64,000 bases of DNA from NCBI GenBank assembly GCA_024233085.1, contig JACKQC010000002.1, forward strand, positions 1 through 64,000, given 5' to 3'. Shown here piece after piece: positions 1-8,955 of this stretch. The position numbers and the translations under genes were made by a program. Position 1 is the stretch's first letter, and every line of letters begins with the position of its first letter. The stretch comes from Akkermansiaceae bacterium. Its GTDB lineage: Bacteria; Verrucomicrobiota; Verrucomicrobiia; Verrucomicrobiales; DEV007. The notes under the pieces are model-generated. The model did not search any database. It saw only the letters and a program-made list of their open reading frames with translations, and had not been told where the DNA came from.

Positions 1-135
1 CACCCCGGCAAAAACCAGCAGCACCAGCGCGCCCATGGCCGCCAGATCCGGCGAAAGCCATTCGCGGACCAGCGCGAGGAACACCGCGACCGTCACGATC
101 GCGGTGATGATTTGCTGCCAGGTTTGGATATCCAT
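1..135 (-). CDS. SLC13/DASS-type anion permease, N-terminal fragment (cut by window edge)
   Basis: The minus strand is open from an ATG at 133-135 to the window edge, giving 45 residues that begin MDIQTWQQIITAIVTVAVF. Two hydrophobic stretches (about residues 8-24 and 32-45) are joined by the charged segment REWLSPDLAAMG. A first helix, an (E/K)-x-x-x-P-D loop and a second helix rich in Leu, Val and Gly is the usual start of SLC13/CitT/ArsB-like ion permeases, which import dicarboxylates, sulfate or similar anions across the inner membrane. No clear Shine-Dalgarno is visible. Only the start is present, so family is inferred and substrate is unknown. It is divergent from the CstA-type gene. 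Confidence 0.55.
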   Translation of the reverse strand, partial: MDIQTWQQIITAIVTVAVFLALVREWLSPDLAAMGALVLLVFAGV

Positions 136-317
136 CGAGTCGGCGCAATGGGAACACGGATTCGCCCGAAAAAAACGCAATTTTTGCGACGGCGCGCTCG
201 GAGCCCCGGCCCGATGCCGGAAAAATTCCCCCTGTATTCCCTCCCCTCCGTGGTCCAGAATAGCGCCCGATTCCGATCCGGGGGCCAAAGTCCCCGCACC
301 CCTTTCAAGACAACACC

Positions 318-2270
318 ATGGAAACGCTCGCCCTCGCCCTGGGAACCCTCGTCCTCTACCTGATCGCCTACAACACCTACGGGAAATGGCTGGCGCGAAA
401 GATTTTCAAGCTCGATCCCGGGGCCGCCGTTCCCAGCGTGGCGCTGAACGACGACAAGGATTACGTGCCGACGGAGAAGGGCGTCATCTTCGGTCATCAC
501 TTCACCTCCATCGCCGGCACCGGACCCATCGTCGGCCCGGCCGTGGCGGTGATCTGGGGTTGGGTGCCGGCGCTGCTCTGGGTGCTCCTCGGCTCCATCT
601 TCATCGGCGCCGTGCATGATTTCGGCGCCCTCATCGTGTCGGTGCGCAACCGCGGCCAGACCGTCGGCGACATCGCCGGTCGCGTCCTCGCCCCGCGCAC
701 CCGCGTCCTGTTCCTGTCGATCCTGTTCATGGCGCTGACGATCGTGCTGGCCATCTTCGGCCTCGTCATCGCGGCCGTTTTCCGCCAGTACCCCACGTCC
801 ATCTTCCCCTGCCTCATTCAGATCCCCATCGCCGTCGCCATCGGCGTCTGGCTCCACAAGCGCGGCATCGCCATCCTCCTGCCCTCGCTCATCGCCCTGG
901 CGGTGATGTATCTCACCGTCGCCTTCGGGGATGTCGGCTTTCTCCACGCCGTCAATTCCTACCTCGCCGGCTGGCCGACCATGACCTGGGTCGCCGCCCT
1001 GCTGATTTACAGCTACATCGCCTCCGTCCTGCCGGTGTGGATGCTGCTCCAGCCGCGCGACTACATCAACAGCCTCCAGTTGCTCAGCGCCATCGCCCTC
1101 GTCGTCGTCGGCCTCGTCGTCGCCGGGCTCGTCGGTGGCGCCCCGGTCGCGGGCGAAGCCTCCCGCCCCGCCTTGGAAATTGTCGCCCCGGCCTTTCGCG
1201 CCGCCCCGGAGGGAGCGCCCTGGATTTTTCCGTTCCTTTTCATCACCATCGCCTGCGGGGCGATCAGCGGATTTCACTGCCTCGTTTCCAGCGGCACCTC
1301 GTCGAAACAGCTCAAATGCGAGTCCGATGCCCAGTTTGTCGGTTATGGATCGATGCTGACGGAGGGCTTCCTCGCCGTGCTCGTCATCCTCGCCTGCGTC
1401 GCCGGCATCGGACTCGGCTCCAGCGGCGGCGAGGGCGGCGCGCTCCTGACCGGCCAGGAGGCCTACCTGCACCGCTACGCCTCGTGGAACGCCGCGAACG
1501 GCCTGCCGGCGAAGATCGGCGCCTTCGTCGAGGGCTCGGCGAATTTCCTCCAGGCCCTCGGGCTCGGCGCCGGGTTCGCCGTCGCGCTGATGGGCGTCTT
1601 TGTCGCCAGTTTCGCCGCGACCACCCTCGACACGGCCTGCCGGCTCCAGCGTTACGTCATCCAGGAACTCGCCTCCACCCTCGCCCCGAAAATTTCGCGC
1701 ACCGCGCTCGCGGCGGAAGCCTATGACTTCGACGACAATCTCGCCGGCGCCGACCGCGGCACGGGCGAAGCCGCCGACCATCGCCCCCACCGGTGGAATC
1801 CCCTCACCTGGCTGACCAACAAGCACGGCGCCACCATCTTCGCCGTCGTTCTCGCCACCGCCATCGCCGCGCTGCCCACGGCGGCCGGCGACTGGGAATG
1901 GTCCACCGCCGGAAAGGGCGGCCTCATCCTCTGGCCGCTGTTCGGCGCCACGAACCAACTGCTCGGCGGCCTCGCGTTTCTTGTCATCACCTTCTGGATG
2001 TGGCGGCGCGGCCTGCCGCTCTGGTTTGTCGCCATCCCGACCGTGTTCATGCTCATCCTCCCGGGCATCGCGATGATGCTGAACATCTTCGGTCCCGGCG
2101 GTTATCTGGAGCAGAAAAACTGGCTGCTTTTCGGCATCGGCATCGCCACGCTCGCCCTCGAGGGGTGGATGATCGTCGAAGCCTTCATCGCCTGGCCGAA
2201 GGCGAAGGGCGTTCTCGAACCGTCCCTCGCCCCGCTTCCCGCCATGCCGGAGGGTGGCCGCTCCTGCTGA
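318..2270 (+). CDS. cstA: CstA-family carbon-starvation carrier (pyruvate/peptide transporter type)
   Basis: A 650-residue inner-membrane protein with the CstA signature: an N-terminal helix followed by YNTYGKWLARKIFKLDP, then HHFTSIAGTGPIVGPAVAVI and HDFGALIVSVRNRGQTVGDI, and many hydrophobic helices to the C terminus. Members such as E. coli CstA and BtsT are about 700 residues and take up peptides or pyruvate when carbon is limiting, so this one is slightly short but appears complete. The ATG at 318 begins the first helix. It is divergent from the SLC13-like gene and convergent with the sensor kinase, with an R1 repeat between the two 3' ends. Family is clear; substrate (pyruvate or peptide) cannot be decided from sequence alone. 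Confidence 0.9.
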   Translation: METLALALGTLVLYLIAYNTYGKWLARKIFKLDPGAAVPSVALNDDKDYVPTEKGVIFGHHFTSIAGTGPIVGPAVAVIWGWVPALLWVLLGSIFIGAVHDFGALIVSVRNRGQTVGDIAGRVLAPRTRVLFLSILFMALTIVLAIFGLVIAAVFRQYPTSIFPCLIQIPIAVAIGVWLHKRGIAILLPSLIALAVMYLTVAFGDVGFLHAVNSYLAGWPTMTWVAALLIYSYIASVLPVWMLLQPRDYINSLQLLSAIALVVVGLVVAGLVGGAPVAGEASRPALEIVAPAFRAAPEGAPWIFPFLFITIACGAISGFHCLVSSGTSSKQLKCESDAQFVGYGSMLTEGFLAVLVILACVAGIGLGSSGGEGGALLTGQEAYLHRYASWNAANGLPAKIGAFVEGSANFLQALGLGAGFAVALMGVFVASFAATTLDTACRLQRYVIQELASTLAPKISRTALAAEAYDFDDNLAGADRGTGEAADHRPHRWNPLTWLTNKHGATIFAVVLATAIAALPTAAGDWEWSTAGKGGLILWPLFGATNQLLGGLAFLVITFWMWRRGLPLWFVAIPTVFMLILPGIAMMLNIFGPGGYLEQKNWLLFGIGIATLALEGWMIVEAFIAWPKAKGVLEPSLAPLPAMPEGGRSC

Positions 2271-2283
2271 GTCGAAAAATCGG

Positions 2284-2328
2284 CCCGACCCAACAGGGTC
2301 GGGTCGCCGACCTAACCCTGTTTGGTCA
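2284..2328. repeat. R1 dispersed palindromic repeat, copy A
   Basis: This copy reads GACCCAACAGGGTCGGGTCG, a short spacer, then AACCCTGTTTGGTC. It sits in the 66-bp gap between the convergent cstA and sensor-kinase stop codons. It is one of seven copies in the window of the pattern GACCCAACAGGGTT-GGTCG-spacer-AACCCTGTTGGGTCG. The two halves can pair with each other, so it could act as a bidirectional terminator here, but no U-tract follows. Confidence 0.75.
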
Positions 2329-2336
2329 GCCCCCCC

Positions 2337-4010
2337 TCAGTTGCTCATCGCTTCCGCGAGCTTCTGCGAGAGCTTTTCCACGGCGTAGGGCTTCGGCAGG
2401 ATGCCGATGTATCCGTCCTCGCGAAAGCGATCCTCGGCGTCCTCGTCGAAATAGCCGCTCGTCGCGATGACGCGCGCCCGGCCATCCATGCGCCGGATTT
2501 CCTCCATCACCTCGTCGCCGCTGAGCCCGCCGGGCAGGGTCATGTCCAGCAGCACGGCGTTGATCGGGTCCGGCGACAGGGAATGCTGCCGGTACAGTCG
2601 CACGGCCTCCTGGCCGTCGGAGGCGGAGACCGTCCGGTAACCGAGGCGCTCGAGCAACCGTTCCGCGGCCTCGCGAACGCTGTCCTGGTCGTCGACGACG
2701 AGCACGCGTCCCTCGCCAATCATCACGGTGTCGGGGGGAGCCGCCCCGGAGGCGTCGGTGCCGCTGGCGGGGTGGTCGCCGTTGGCGGCGGCCCGCGCCG
2801 GCCCGGCGACCGGCTCGTCGAAAACGCAGGCCGGCAGATAGACCTGGAACTCCGTGCCGACATTCACGCGGGAACTCACCAGAATCGTGCCGTGATGCCG
2901 CTGCACGATCGCGCGGCAGGTGGCGAGCCCGATACCGGTGCCGTTCTTTTTCGTCGTGTAGTAAGGCTCGAAAATGCGGGGCAGGTCTTTTTCGGAGATC
3001 CCGCAGCCTCGGTCGCGCACGCGCACCATCACGTAGTGGCCGGCGGGCAGACCCGACTTCGATCCGGAGGGAAGCTCGACATTGGAGACCGACGCCTGCA
3101 CGACGCCGCCGTCGGGCATGGATTGGCAGGCGTTGATCATGAGATTGTGGATCACCTGGCGGATTTGCCGCAGATCCACCTCGACGCCCCAGACGTCCTC
3201 GGGCGTGGTGAGGTCGCAGCGCACCTTCGAGCCCATCGTCGCGAGCTTGGCCACCTGCTTGAGCACGTCTCCGAGATTGGCGATCTGGATCTGGGGCAGG
3301 CGGCCCTTGGTGAAATCGAGAATCTGCTGGGCGAGCTGCTGGGCGTCCTGGGTGGCTTCGACCGCGTCCTCGATGTGGGTGCGCGCCGGGCTGTTCCCGG
3401 AGGTCTCCAGCGCGGCGAGCGAGAGATTGGTCAGGATGGTCTGGAGCACGTTGTTGAAATCGTGCGCGATCCCTCCGGCCAGCAGGGCGAGGGACTCGAC
3501 CCGGCTTTTCTCGAGGCTGTCCTCCAACTGCGGGTCCGGCTCGGCCGCCGCCGCGCGGTTCCTTTCCTCCGCCGCCCCGCCCGGACCGCGATCGTCCGCC
3601 TTGTCGGCGCCTTTGGCCGACTTAACCGAGAAGGTCAGGGTGAAATTCACCGCCCGCCCGCCGGCGTCTCGCACCGCGGAGATGGTCCAACGACAGGTCT
3701 CGCGGCGGCCGCTGCGCGTCACGAGCCCCTTTTCCATCTGGTAGATCTTCGAGGCTTCGGCCACGCGCGGCAGGCGCAGAATGAGGTCGTTGAGCGCCTC
3801 GGGGTCATACACGAGCCCGATCGGCTGCCCGAGCAGCGAAGCCTGATCGTAGCCCGTCAGGGCGGTGGCGGCCCGGTTGGCGAACACGATCACCGGACCC
3901 AGCGGATGGCGGACATCCGCCTCCACAATCACGATCCCCTCGGTCACCTGCTCGATGGCGTGCCGAAAGTGATGATTGATCGACTTGATCTGTTCGAGCG
4001 AATGGCTCAT
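2337..4010 (-). CDS. Hybrid sensor histidine kinase: PAS, kinase core, C-terminal receiver
   Basis: A 557-residue soluble protein with no membrane segment, so probably a cytoplasmic sensor. Residues about 15-130 form a PAS domain (IVFANRAATALTGYDQASLL). The phospho-acceptor H-box is LLAGGIAHDFNNVLQ with His183. The ATPase domain shows the N-box NLMINACQSM, the G1 box VRDRGCGIS, the F-box IFEPYYTT and the G2 box NGTGIGLA. The last ~125 residues are a receiver with acidic pair VVDDQD, phospho-Asp in VLLDMTLPGG and Lys in ILPKPY. The open frame extends to a GTG at 4034, but the ATG at 4010 follows a CAGGG-like ribosome site and is preferred. No partner regulator is adjacent. It is divergent from the Gfo/Idh gene; the signal is unknown. 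Confidence 0.9.
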   Translation of the reverse strand: MSHSLEQIKSINHHFRHAIEQVTEGIVIVEADVRHPLGPVIVFANRAATALTGYDQASLLGQPIGLVYDPEALNDLILRLPRVAEASKIYQMEKGLVTRSGRRETCRWTISAVRDAGGRAVNFTLTFSVKSAKGADKADDRGPGGAAEERNRAAAAEPDPQLEDSLEKSRVESLALLAGGIAHDFNNVLQTILTNLSLAALETSGNSPARTHIEDAVEATQDAQQLAQQILDFTKGRLPQIQIANLGDVLKQVAKLATMGSKVRCDLTTPEDVWGVEVDLRQIRQVIHNLMINACQSMPDGGVVQASVSNVELPSGSKSGLPAGHYVMVRVRDRGCGISEKDLPRIFEPYYTTKKNGTGIGLATCRAIVQRHHGTILVSSRVNVGTEFQVYLPACVFDEPVAGPARAAANGDHPASGTDASGAAPPDTVMIGEGRVLVVDDQDSVREAAERLLERLGYRTVSASDGQEAVRLYRQHSLSPDPINAVLLDMTLPGGLSGDEVMEEIRRMDGRARVIATSGYFDEDAEDRFREDGYIGILPKPYAVEKLSQKLAEAMSN

Positions 4011-4311
4011 CCCTGAACGCGCGTCTGAGAACACAAGAACCGTGTTTATACCCGATTGTTCTGATTAAGAAAAGTTTAATTTTTCCAAAACTAAGAAAAA
4101 TCTCAACCGAGCGAACCGCCTCGCGACACGGCACGCGTCGATTCGCCGATGACTCCCTTCGCCGTCATCTCCGCCCTCTCCCTTCGCATCGCTTCCCGTT
4201 TCTTTCATCCCGGCGTTTCTCCCTTTTGCCGCCCCGCCCTATTACTGGACGCCGCGCCATTTCCTGTCAATTTCTTGGCGCATCTTTCCATCATCCCGCT
4301 CCCCTGCTCCC
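4011..4311. promoter_or_regulatory. Divergent intergenic promoter region between sensor kinase and oxidoreductase
   Basis: About 300 bp separate the two divergent start codons. The segment 4041-4110 is strikingly AT-rich for this genome. On the minus strand a TATAAA (4045-4050) lies about 35 bp upstream of the kinase ATG and could be a -10 box, but no good -35 box stands 17 bp away. The rest (4111-4311) is ordinary GC-rich sequence with no recognisable operator or open gene. Confidence 0.35.
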
Positions 4312-5466
4312 ATGTCACATTCCCACTCTCCCGATCCCTCCACCGTTCGCGTCGGCATCATCGGCGGCGGCCTGATGGGCAAAGAAGCCGCCTCCGCCTT
4401 TGGCCGCTGGTTCGCCCTGACGGATCTCCCGATCAAAGCCGAACTGGTCGCCGTCGCCGATCTCGCCGAGCCCGTGCTCGACTGGTTCCGCGCCGTGCCG
4501 ACCGTGCGACACCTGACCACGGACTACCACCAGATCCTCGCCGATCCGGAGGTCGATGTCGTTTACTGCGCGCTGCCGCATCATCTTCACGAGCGAGTTT
4601 ACAACGATGTGCTCGACGCGGGGAAGGACCTTCTCGCCGAAAAACCCTTCGGCATCGACCTCGGTGCCGCCCGCCGCATCGTCGAGAAAATCGAGGCCAC
4701 CGGCCGCTTCGTCCGCTGCAGCTCGGAGTTTCCCTTTCTTCCCGCGTCGCAGCGCGTGATCGATTACGCGCGCACCGGGGACATCGGCCGCGTGATCGAG
4801 ATCGTGTGCGCCTTTCACCACTCCAGCGACCTGAATCCCGACAAACCGATCAACTGGAAGCGTCAGGTGAAACATTGCGGCGAAATCGGCGTGATGGGCG
4901 ACCTCGGCATGCACGTGGCCCATATCCCGCTGCGGCTCGGATGGAAGCCGAGGCGTGTCTTCGCCCAGCTCAGCCAGATCTGGAGCGAGCGGCCCGACGG
5001 CCACGGTGGCATGGCCGCGTGCGACACCTGGGACAACGCCCTCATCCACGGCGAAGTCGCCGTCGGCGACCGGGAAGCCGTCCCGATGCGCTGGGAAACC
5101 AAACGCCTCTCCCCCGGCGCCACCAACACCTGGTTCATCGAGATCCACGGCACCACGGGCGGAATCAAATACTCCACCGCCGAGCCGAAGACGCTCTGGA
5201 CCTTCCGCCGCGAGGGCAACACCCAGGCCTGGACGCGCGAGGACCTCGGCTTCGGCACCCCGTTCAAGACGATCACCGGCGGCATCTTCGAGCCCGGGTT
5301 TCCCGATATCCTCCAACAAATGTGGGCCGCCTTCATCGCCGAGCGCGCCGGACAACTCAACGGCCGTTTCGGGTGCGCCACCCCCGCCGAGGCCGTCGCC
5401 TCCCACGAAGTCTTCGCCGCCGCCCTGGAATCGCACAAATCGGGGCGCGCCGTCGATGTGGGGTGA
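4312..5466 (+). CDS. Gfo/Idh/MocA family NAD(P)-dependent oxidoreductase
   Basis: A 384-residue protein with an N-terminal Rossmann fold (VRVGIIGGGLMG, about residues 12-23) and the family's EKP motif in LLAEKPFGID. A likely catalytic His lies in MGDLGMHVAHIPL, and the C-terminal dimerisation/substrate half has typical length. Members oxidise or reduce sugars, inositols and related polyols with NAD(P). The downstream PfkB kinase (163 bp away, same strand) and the distant ribose-type ABC importer would fit a sugar or cyclitol route, but that link is inference. The ATG at 4312 opens directly into the Rossmann strand. The exact substrate is not predictable. Confidence 0.9.
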   Translation: MSHSHSPDPSTVRVGIIGGGLMGKEAASAFGRWFALTDLPIKAELVAVADLAEPVLDWFRAVPTVRHLTTDYHQILADPEVDVVYCALPHHLHERVYNDVLDAGKDLLAEKPFGIDLGAARRIVEKIEATGRFVRCSSEFPFLPASQRVIDYARTGDIGRVIEIVCAFHHSSDLNPDKPINWKRQVKHCGEIGVMGDLGMHVAHIPLRLGWKPRRVFAQLSQIWSERPDGHGGMAACDTWDNALIHGEVAVGDREAVPMRWETKRLSPGATNTWFIEIHGTTGGIKYSTAEPKTLWTFRREGNTQAWTREDLGFGTPFKTITGGIFEPGFPDILQQMWAAFIAERAGQLNGRFGCATPAEAVASHEVFAAALESHKSGRAVDVG

Positions 5467-5489
5467 GTGCGCTCGGGGCTTTCCTTTTT

Positions 5490-5612
5490 TGAACGCGGAA
5501 ACGCCAAGGACGCGGAGAGACGCAAAGTCCATATTTCGGGAAACCCGAAATCCCGGCCCATTCAATTAAGAAAACCTTCCGCGTTCCTCAGCACCCCCGC
5601 GCCTCCGCGTTC
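5490..5612. repeat. Intergenic imperfect palindrome with a perfect internal hairpin
   Basis: Between the oxidoreductase stop and the PfkB start, GAACGCGGAAACGCC with GGACGCGGAGAGACGC on the left faces TTCCGCGTTCC and CCTCCGCGTTCC on the right, giving an imperfect inverted arrangement of CGCGGA units. Inside lies a perfect hairpin, ATTTCGGG-AAA-CCCGAAAT (5533-5551). Similar CGCGGAGACGC-type repeats are common between genes in many bacteria. No coding potential is seen. The hairpin is not followed by a T-run, so a terminator role is unproven. Confidence 0.5.
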
Positions 5613-5629
5613 CAATCGACCACCCCCCG

Positions 5630-6661
5630 ATGCCCCCGACCACCCCCAGACAAGGCCTGCTTGCCGCCGGCAATTTCATCGTCGATCACGTCAAGCTCAT
5701 CGACGCCTGGCCCTCGCAGGACGCGCTCGTTTCCATCCTCTCCGAGGAAAGCGCCAACGGCGGCGGCCCCTACAACCTGACGAAAAACCTGTCCCGCCTG
5801 TTTCGCGACCCCGAGGCCGCCGCCTTCCCCCTCGCGGCGGCGGGCCTGGTCGGTGACGACGCCGACGGCCGCTGGATCCTCGACGACTGCGCCGCCCACG
5901 GCATCGACACGACCCATCTCCGCCTCTCCGAAAACGCCCCGACCAGCTACACCGACGTGATGACCGTGGCCTCGACGGGCCGGCGCACCTTCTTCCATCA
6001 GCGCGGCGCCAACGCTCTCTTCGACGAGAACGGCGTCGACTTCGCCGGCGTCACGGCCCGGATTTTCTACCTCGGCTACCTGCTCCTGCTCGACGCGCTC
6101 GACGCCAAACGCCCCGACGGACAAACCGGCGCCACCATCCTGCTGCGGCGCGCCACGGCGGCCGGACTTACCACGGTGTTGGATCTCGTCAGCGAGGAGA
6201 GCGGCCGCTTTCGCGAGGTGCTCGCCCCCGCCCTGCCCGAGGCCGACGTGCTGCTGACCAACGAGTTCGAAGCGTCGCGCCTTTCCGGCGTCGACCTGGA
6301 AAGCTTCACCCCCGAAACGGCCCGCGCCGCCGCCGCCGCGATCCTCGAACTGGGCGTCCGCCGCCTGGTCGTGATTCACGCCCCCGCCGGCGCGGTGGCG
6401 TTGGAACGGGGAGGATCGACGCACACCTCGGGCTCGGTCCGCGTGCCGGAGGAGGAGATCAAGGGCGCCCTCGGCGCGGGCGACGCCTTCGCCGCCGGAT
6501 TTCTCCACGGGTTTCACGAATCGAAGACCCTGGGCGACTGCCTGCGGCTCGGGGCCTGCGTCGCGGCGAGCTGCCTGCGCCATCCCACCCCGTCGGGAGG
6601 CATCCCGCCGCTGCGCGAGTGCGTCGCGCTCGGCGAGCGGTGGGGCTTTCGCGATTTCTGA
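5630..6661 (+). CDS. PfkB/ribokinase-family carbohydrate kinase
   Basis: A 343-residue cytoplasmic kinase of the ribokinase fold. The substrate-binding N-terminal motif is seen in SANGGGPYNLTKNLSRL, with AAGLVGDDADG following. The C-terminal PfkB signature IKGALGAGDAFAAGFLHGF carries the catalytic Asp of GAGD. These enzymes phosphorylate sugars, sugar acids or nucleosides using ATP. It follows the Gfo/Idh/MocA gene on the same strand, so the two may form a sugar-degradation pair, although the 163-bp gap holds a palindromic repeat. Length is normal. An R1 repeat begins 18 bp after the stop codon. The substrate is unknown. Confidence 0.88.
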   Translation: MPPTTPRQGLLAAGNFIVDHVKLIDAWPSQDALVSILSEESANGGGPYNLTKNLSRLFRDPEAAAFPLAAAGLVGDDADGRWILDDCAAHGIDTTHLRLSENAPTSYTDVMTVASTGRRTFFHQRGANALFDENGVDFAGVTARIFYLGYLLLLDALDAKRPDGQTGATILLRRATAAGLTTVLDLVSEESGRFREVLAPALPEADVLLTNEFEASRLSGVDLESFTPETARAAAAAILELGVRRLVVIHAPAGAVALERGGSTHTSGSVRVPEEEIKGALGAGDAFAAGFLHGFHESKTLGDCLRLGACVAASCLRHPTPSGGIPPLRECVALGERWGFRDF

Positions 6662-6678
6662 CGCGGGCCGTTTTCGGC

Positions 6679-7060
6679 CGCGACCCAACAGGGTTGGGTC
6701 GGTGAGCCAACCCCATTTGCGTAAACTTAACAAACTCGAAGGTCCCAAAGGCCCGATCACAGCCAGCGATATGGCGAGGGGCGCCAGCCGGGTGGGGCGA
6801 GGCGTCCCTGCCGAGCCGTCGTAATGCCAAATCGCGTCGAACGTTCTTCGGCCATTCGCCGAAGCCTCGGCTTTCCCTCGTTTCTCCTTCGCGGTTGGTT
6901 TTGCGGGCGGTATCGCTCGTGTCGAACGCGGCGGGGCCTCGCAACGGCTCGGCAGGGACGCCTCGCCCCACCCATCCATCGCCACGGAATCGCGGCTCCG
7001 TGACTTTGACACATCCTCCTGTGTTAAGTTTACGCCTATAAAGTCCACCCTGTTGGGTCG
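6679..7060. repeat. R1 repeat copy B, split by a nested inverted-repeat element
   Basis: The left half reads CGACCCAACAGGGTTGGGTC with GGTGAGCCAACCCC following (6680-6714). The expected right half, ACCCTGTTGGGTCG, appears only at 7047-7060. In other copies these halves are directly adjacent, so about 330 bp has been inserted. The whole block 6662-7108 between the PfkB and methyltransferase genes holds no convincing gene. Confidence 0.7.
6719..7035. mobile_element. MITE-like nested palindromic element inside R1 copy B
   Basis: Two inverted repeats are nested. The outer pair is GCGTAAACTTAACA (6719-6732) and TGTTAAGTTTACGC (7022-7035), 14 bp and perfect. The inner pair has 30-bp perfect arms at 6790-6819 and 6944-6973, with core GGCGAGGCGTCCCTGCCGAG. 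The 124-bp centre has no gene. It is short, non-coding, symmetrical and inserted into another repeat, as expected of a miniature non-autonomous element. No obvious mobilising enzyme with matching ends is in the window. A possible 4-bp ACCC duplication at the borders is too short to trust. Confidence 0.55.
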
Positions 7061-7108
7061 ATTCGAGGCTGTCTTTCGGCGAAAACGTGGTTCCTTTCCC
7101 CCTTTCCG

Positions 7109-7774
7109 ATGGCAAAAACGACTCCGCCCACCAAACTCGACGGCGATCTCGACCGGCTCAAAAAGATGCTGCGCCGCGTCCTCGGCAATGACGAGGCGGC
7201 GATGCGGCGCGTCTTCGAGTCGGGCGGCAAGGAGGCGCTTCGCATACTCGACCTCGCCTGCGGCGCCTGCCACGAGGCGGACGCGCTGACCGAGGCGACG
7301 GCCGAACTCGCCGGTCAGGAAAACCGGCCCGCCGACGTGAAGCTCATCGGCATGGACATCCGCGCGCGGGAAATCGCCGACGCCCAACGGCGCTTCGGTG
7401 GAAAACGAGTCGATCCGGAAACCGGCGCGAAACGCGAGGCGGAATTCCTCACCGGCGACGCCTCGAAGCTCGACGATCACCGCGAACTGGGTGACGGCGC
7501 GGCCTTCGACCTCGTTTTTCTGCGCCACCAGAACTTTTGGAACGGCGACCGCACCTGGGAGGAGATCTTCGACCAGGCCCTCGGCAAGCTCGACCCGGAC
7601 GGCCGACTGGTGATCACGAGTTATTTCGACAAGGAACACGCCCTCGCCCTCGACGCGATCCAGCGGCTCGGCGGTGAACTGATCGCGAGCGAGCGCCACG
7701 AGGAGTCGCGCGAACTCGACACGCCGGGAAAATCCATCGACCGCCATGTGGCCGTGTTTCGACGGAAGGAATAG
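7109..7774 (+). CDS. Class I SAM-dependent methyltransferase-like protein
   Basis: A 221-residue protein with a Rossmann-like methyltransferase core. Motif I is ALRILDLACGACHEADAL, an acidic strand end follows in VKLIGMDIRAREI, then GDASKL, and motif IV/V in FDLVFLRHQNFW and LDPDGRLVITSYF. The helical N-terminus (residues 1-45) is charged. The target is not identifiable; small molecule or protein are both possible. It stands alone between the R1/MITE block and the convergent REP-type transposase gene. Motif I has GAC in place of the more usual GxG end, so binding is likely but not certain. Confidence 0.7.
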   Translation: MAKTTPPTKLDGDLDRLKKMLRRVLGNDEAAMRRVFESGGKEALRILDLACGACHEADALTEATAELAGQENRPADVKLIGMDIRAREIADAQRRFGGKRVDPETGAKREAEFLTGDASKLDDHRELGDGAAFDLVFLRHQNFWNGDRTWEEIFDQALGKLDPDGRLVITSYFDKEHALALDAIQRLGGELIASERHEESRELDTPGKSIDRHVAVFRRKE

Positions 7775-7862
7775 GCCGGCTTTTGCCTGGCGATCTCGTC
7801 AAAGATTGTCGCCGCCCCCTCGCGGCGGCGCCCCGCGAGAGTTCCCTGGCGCCATTTGCTTC

Positions 7863-8891
7863 CTACCCAAACACCCCGCTCCGCAAATCGCGCAACACCC
7901 GCAGGTCGCCCCACTCGGCGCCCCGCATTTTGCGGGCGCCCGATTTTCGGTTCGGACCGTAGCGGGTACGATGGGACTCGAAGACATCGTTGACGAATTC
8001 CACGCTCCCAAAAACCGCCCCGTCACAAAAGTAGCGCACCCGGCAACGGAGAATTTCCGGAATCGACAGTTTCCCGCCGCGTTCGACTTCCGCCTCGACC
8101 CGCTCCTGACTGAATCCCTTGCGGCTTTTCACGCCGTAATCCGGATCGCCCTCGCGTTCCTCGCCGTGGCCAAAGAGCAGGAGCCGGTATTTCGTGGCCG
8201 TGTTCGCCCAAGTGATCCGGCGGTTCACTCCGTATGAGGTCTGCTCCAGGATGATCGCCAGCCCGCGCCGCGCCACGCGCCGACCGGCCACCGCCTCCGC
8301 GTATCCGCACCACCGGTAATCCTTGGGATCGCTCACCATCCCGGCCCGCACCGGGTTCAAGTCGATGTAGGCCGCCATCGTCAACAGCGCCTGCTCCGAA
8401 CCCTCCACCAACACGCTCTTGAACCGGTCCTCCCACAGCGTTCCCCGGCGATTGTTGGTGCGGTTGTACCATTGGGTGAAGCGTTGCTTCAGTTCTTTGA
8501 GAAACACGGACAAATCGCCCCGCCGCGATTCGTAGCGATCCAGAATCTGCCGCAGCCACCGCTCGTCTCCCGAAGCGCGCGCACGGTCAATCTCTTGGCG
8601 AATGTGAAGCATCTGCGTGTCGTTGTAGAGGATCGGCAGCATTTCGAGCAGGGCCTCGACGGTCAGCCTGGCCATCCGTTCGCGCTCGGGCACGCGGATC
8701 AGAAGATGGAAATGGTTGGACATCAGGCAAAACGTCACCACCTCCACCCCGCAAAACGCTTCCAGCTTTCGCATCCATTTCCGGAAGAAGTTTTTCTCCT
8801 TGGAATTGAAAATAAAACGCTTATCCACCACCCGCGACATGCAGTGGTAAAACGCGTCGCCGCTTTCTCGGATTAATCGGGCCTTTCTCAT
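7863..8891 (-). CDS. REP-associated tyrosine transposase (RAYT, Y1 HUH family)
   Basis: A 342-residue protein related to IS200-type single-strand transposases. The N-terminus MRKARLIRESGDAFYHCMSR and the HUH metal site in CLMSNHFHLLIRVP are typical of RAYTs. The family segment TNNRRGTLWEDRFKSV and the helix AAYIDLNPVRAGMV follow. RAYTs cut and move short palindromic REP sequences rather than a classical IS. The start at 8891 is preferred over one 16 codons upstream because the family motif begins there. It ends 88 bp after the convergent methyltransferase gene, and its 5' end lies 64 bp from the abrupt C-terminal end of the permease fragment, suggesting its arrival removed that end. Confidence 0.88.
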   Translation of the reverse strand: MRKARLIRESGDAFYHCMSRVVDKRFIFNSKEKNFFRKWMRKLEAFCGVEVVTFCLMSNHFHLLIRVPERERMARLTVEALLEMLPILYNDTQMLHIRQEIDRARASGDERWLRQILDRYESRRGDLSVFLKELKQRFTQWYNRTNNRRGTLWEDRFKSVLVEGSEQALLTMAAYIDLNPVRAGMVSDPKDYRWCGYAEAVAGRRVARRGLAIILEQTSYGVNRRITWANTATKYRLLLFGHGEEREGDPDYGVKSRKGFSQERVEAEVERGGKLSIPEILRCRVRYFCDGAVFGSVEFVNDVFESHRTRYGPNRKSGARKMRGAEWGDLRVLRDLRSGVFG

Positions 8892-8955
8892 GGCGACCTC
8901 AGAATGAGGGATTTTCGGCAAATTGCAAGCATTTTTCAATAATTGGCCCGTCCCT

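Noticed and set aside
93..1958. A 621-codon minus-strand open frame
   Set aside because: It is antisense to the CstA gene, Asp/Gly/Glu-rich and lacks any domain.
7811..7835. GC-rich hairpin (GCCGCC, then GGCGGC) between convergent genes as a terminator
   Set aside because: There is no T-run on either strand and such hairpins are frequent at this GC content.
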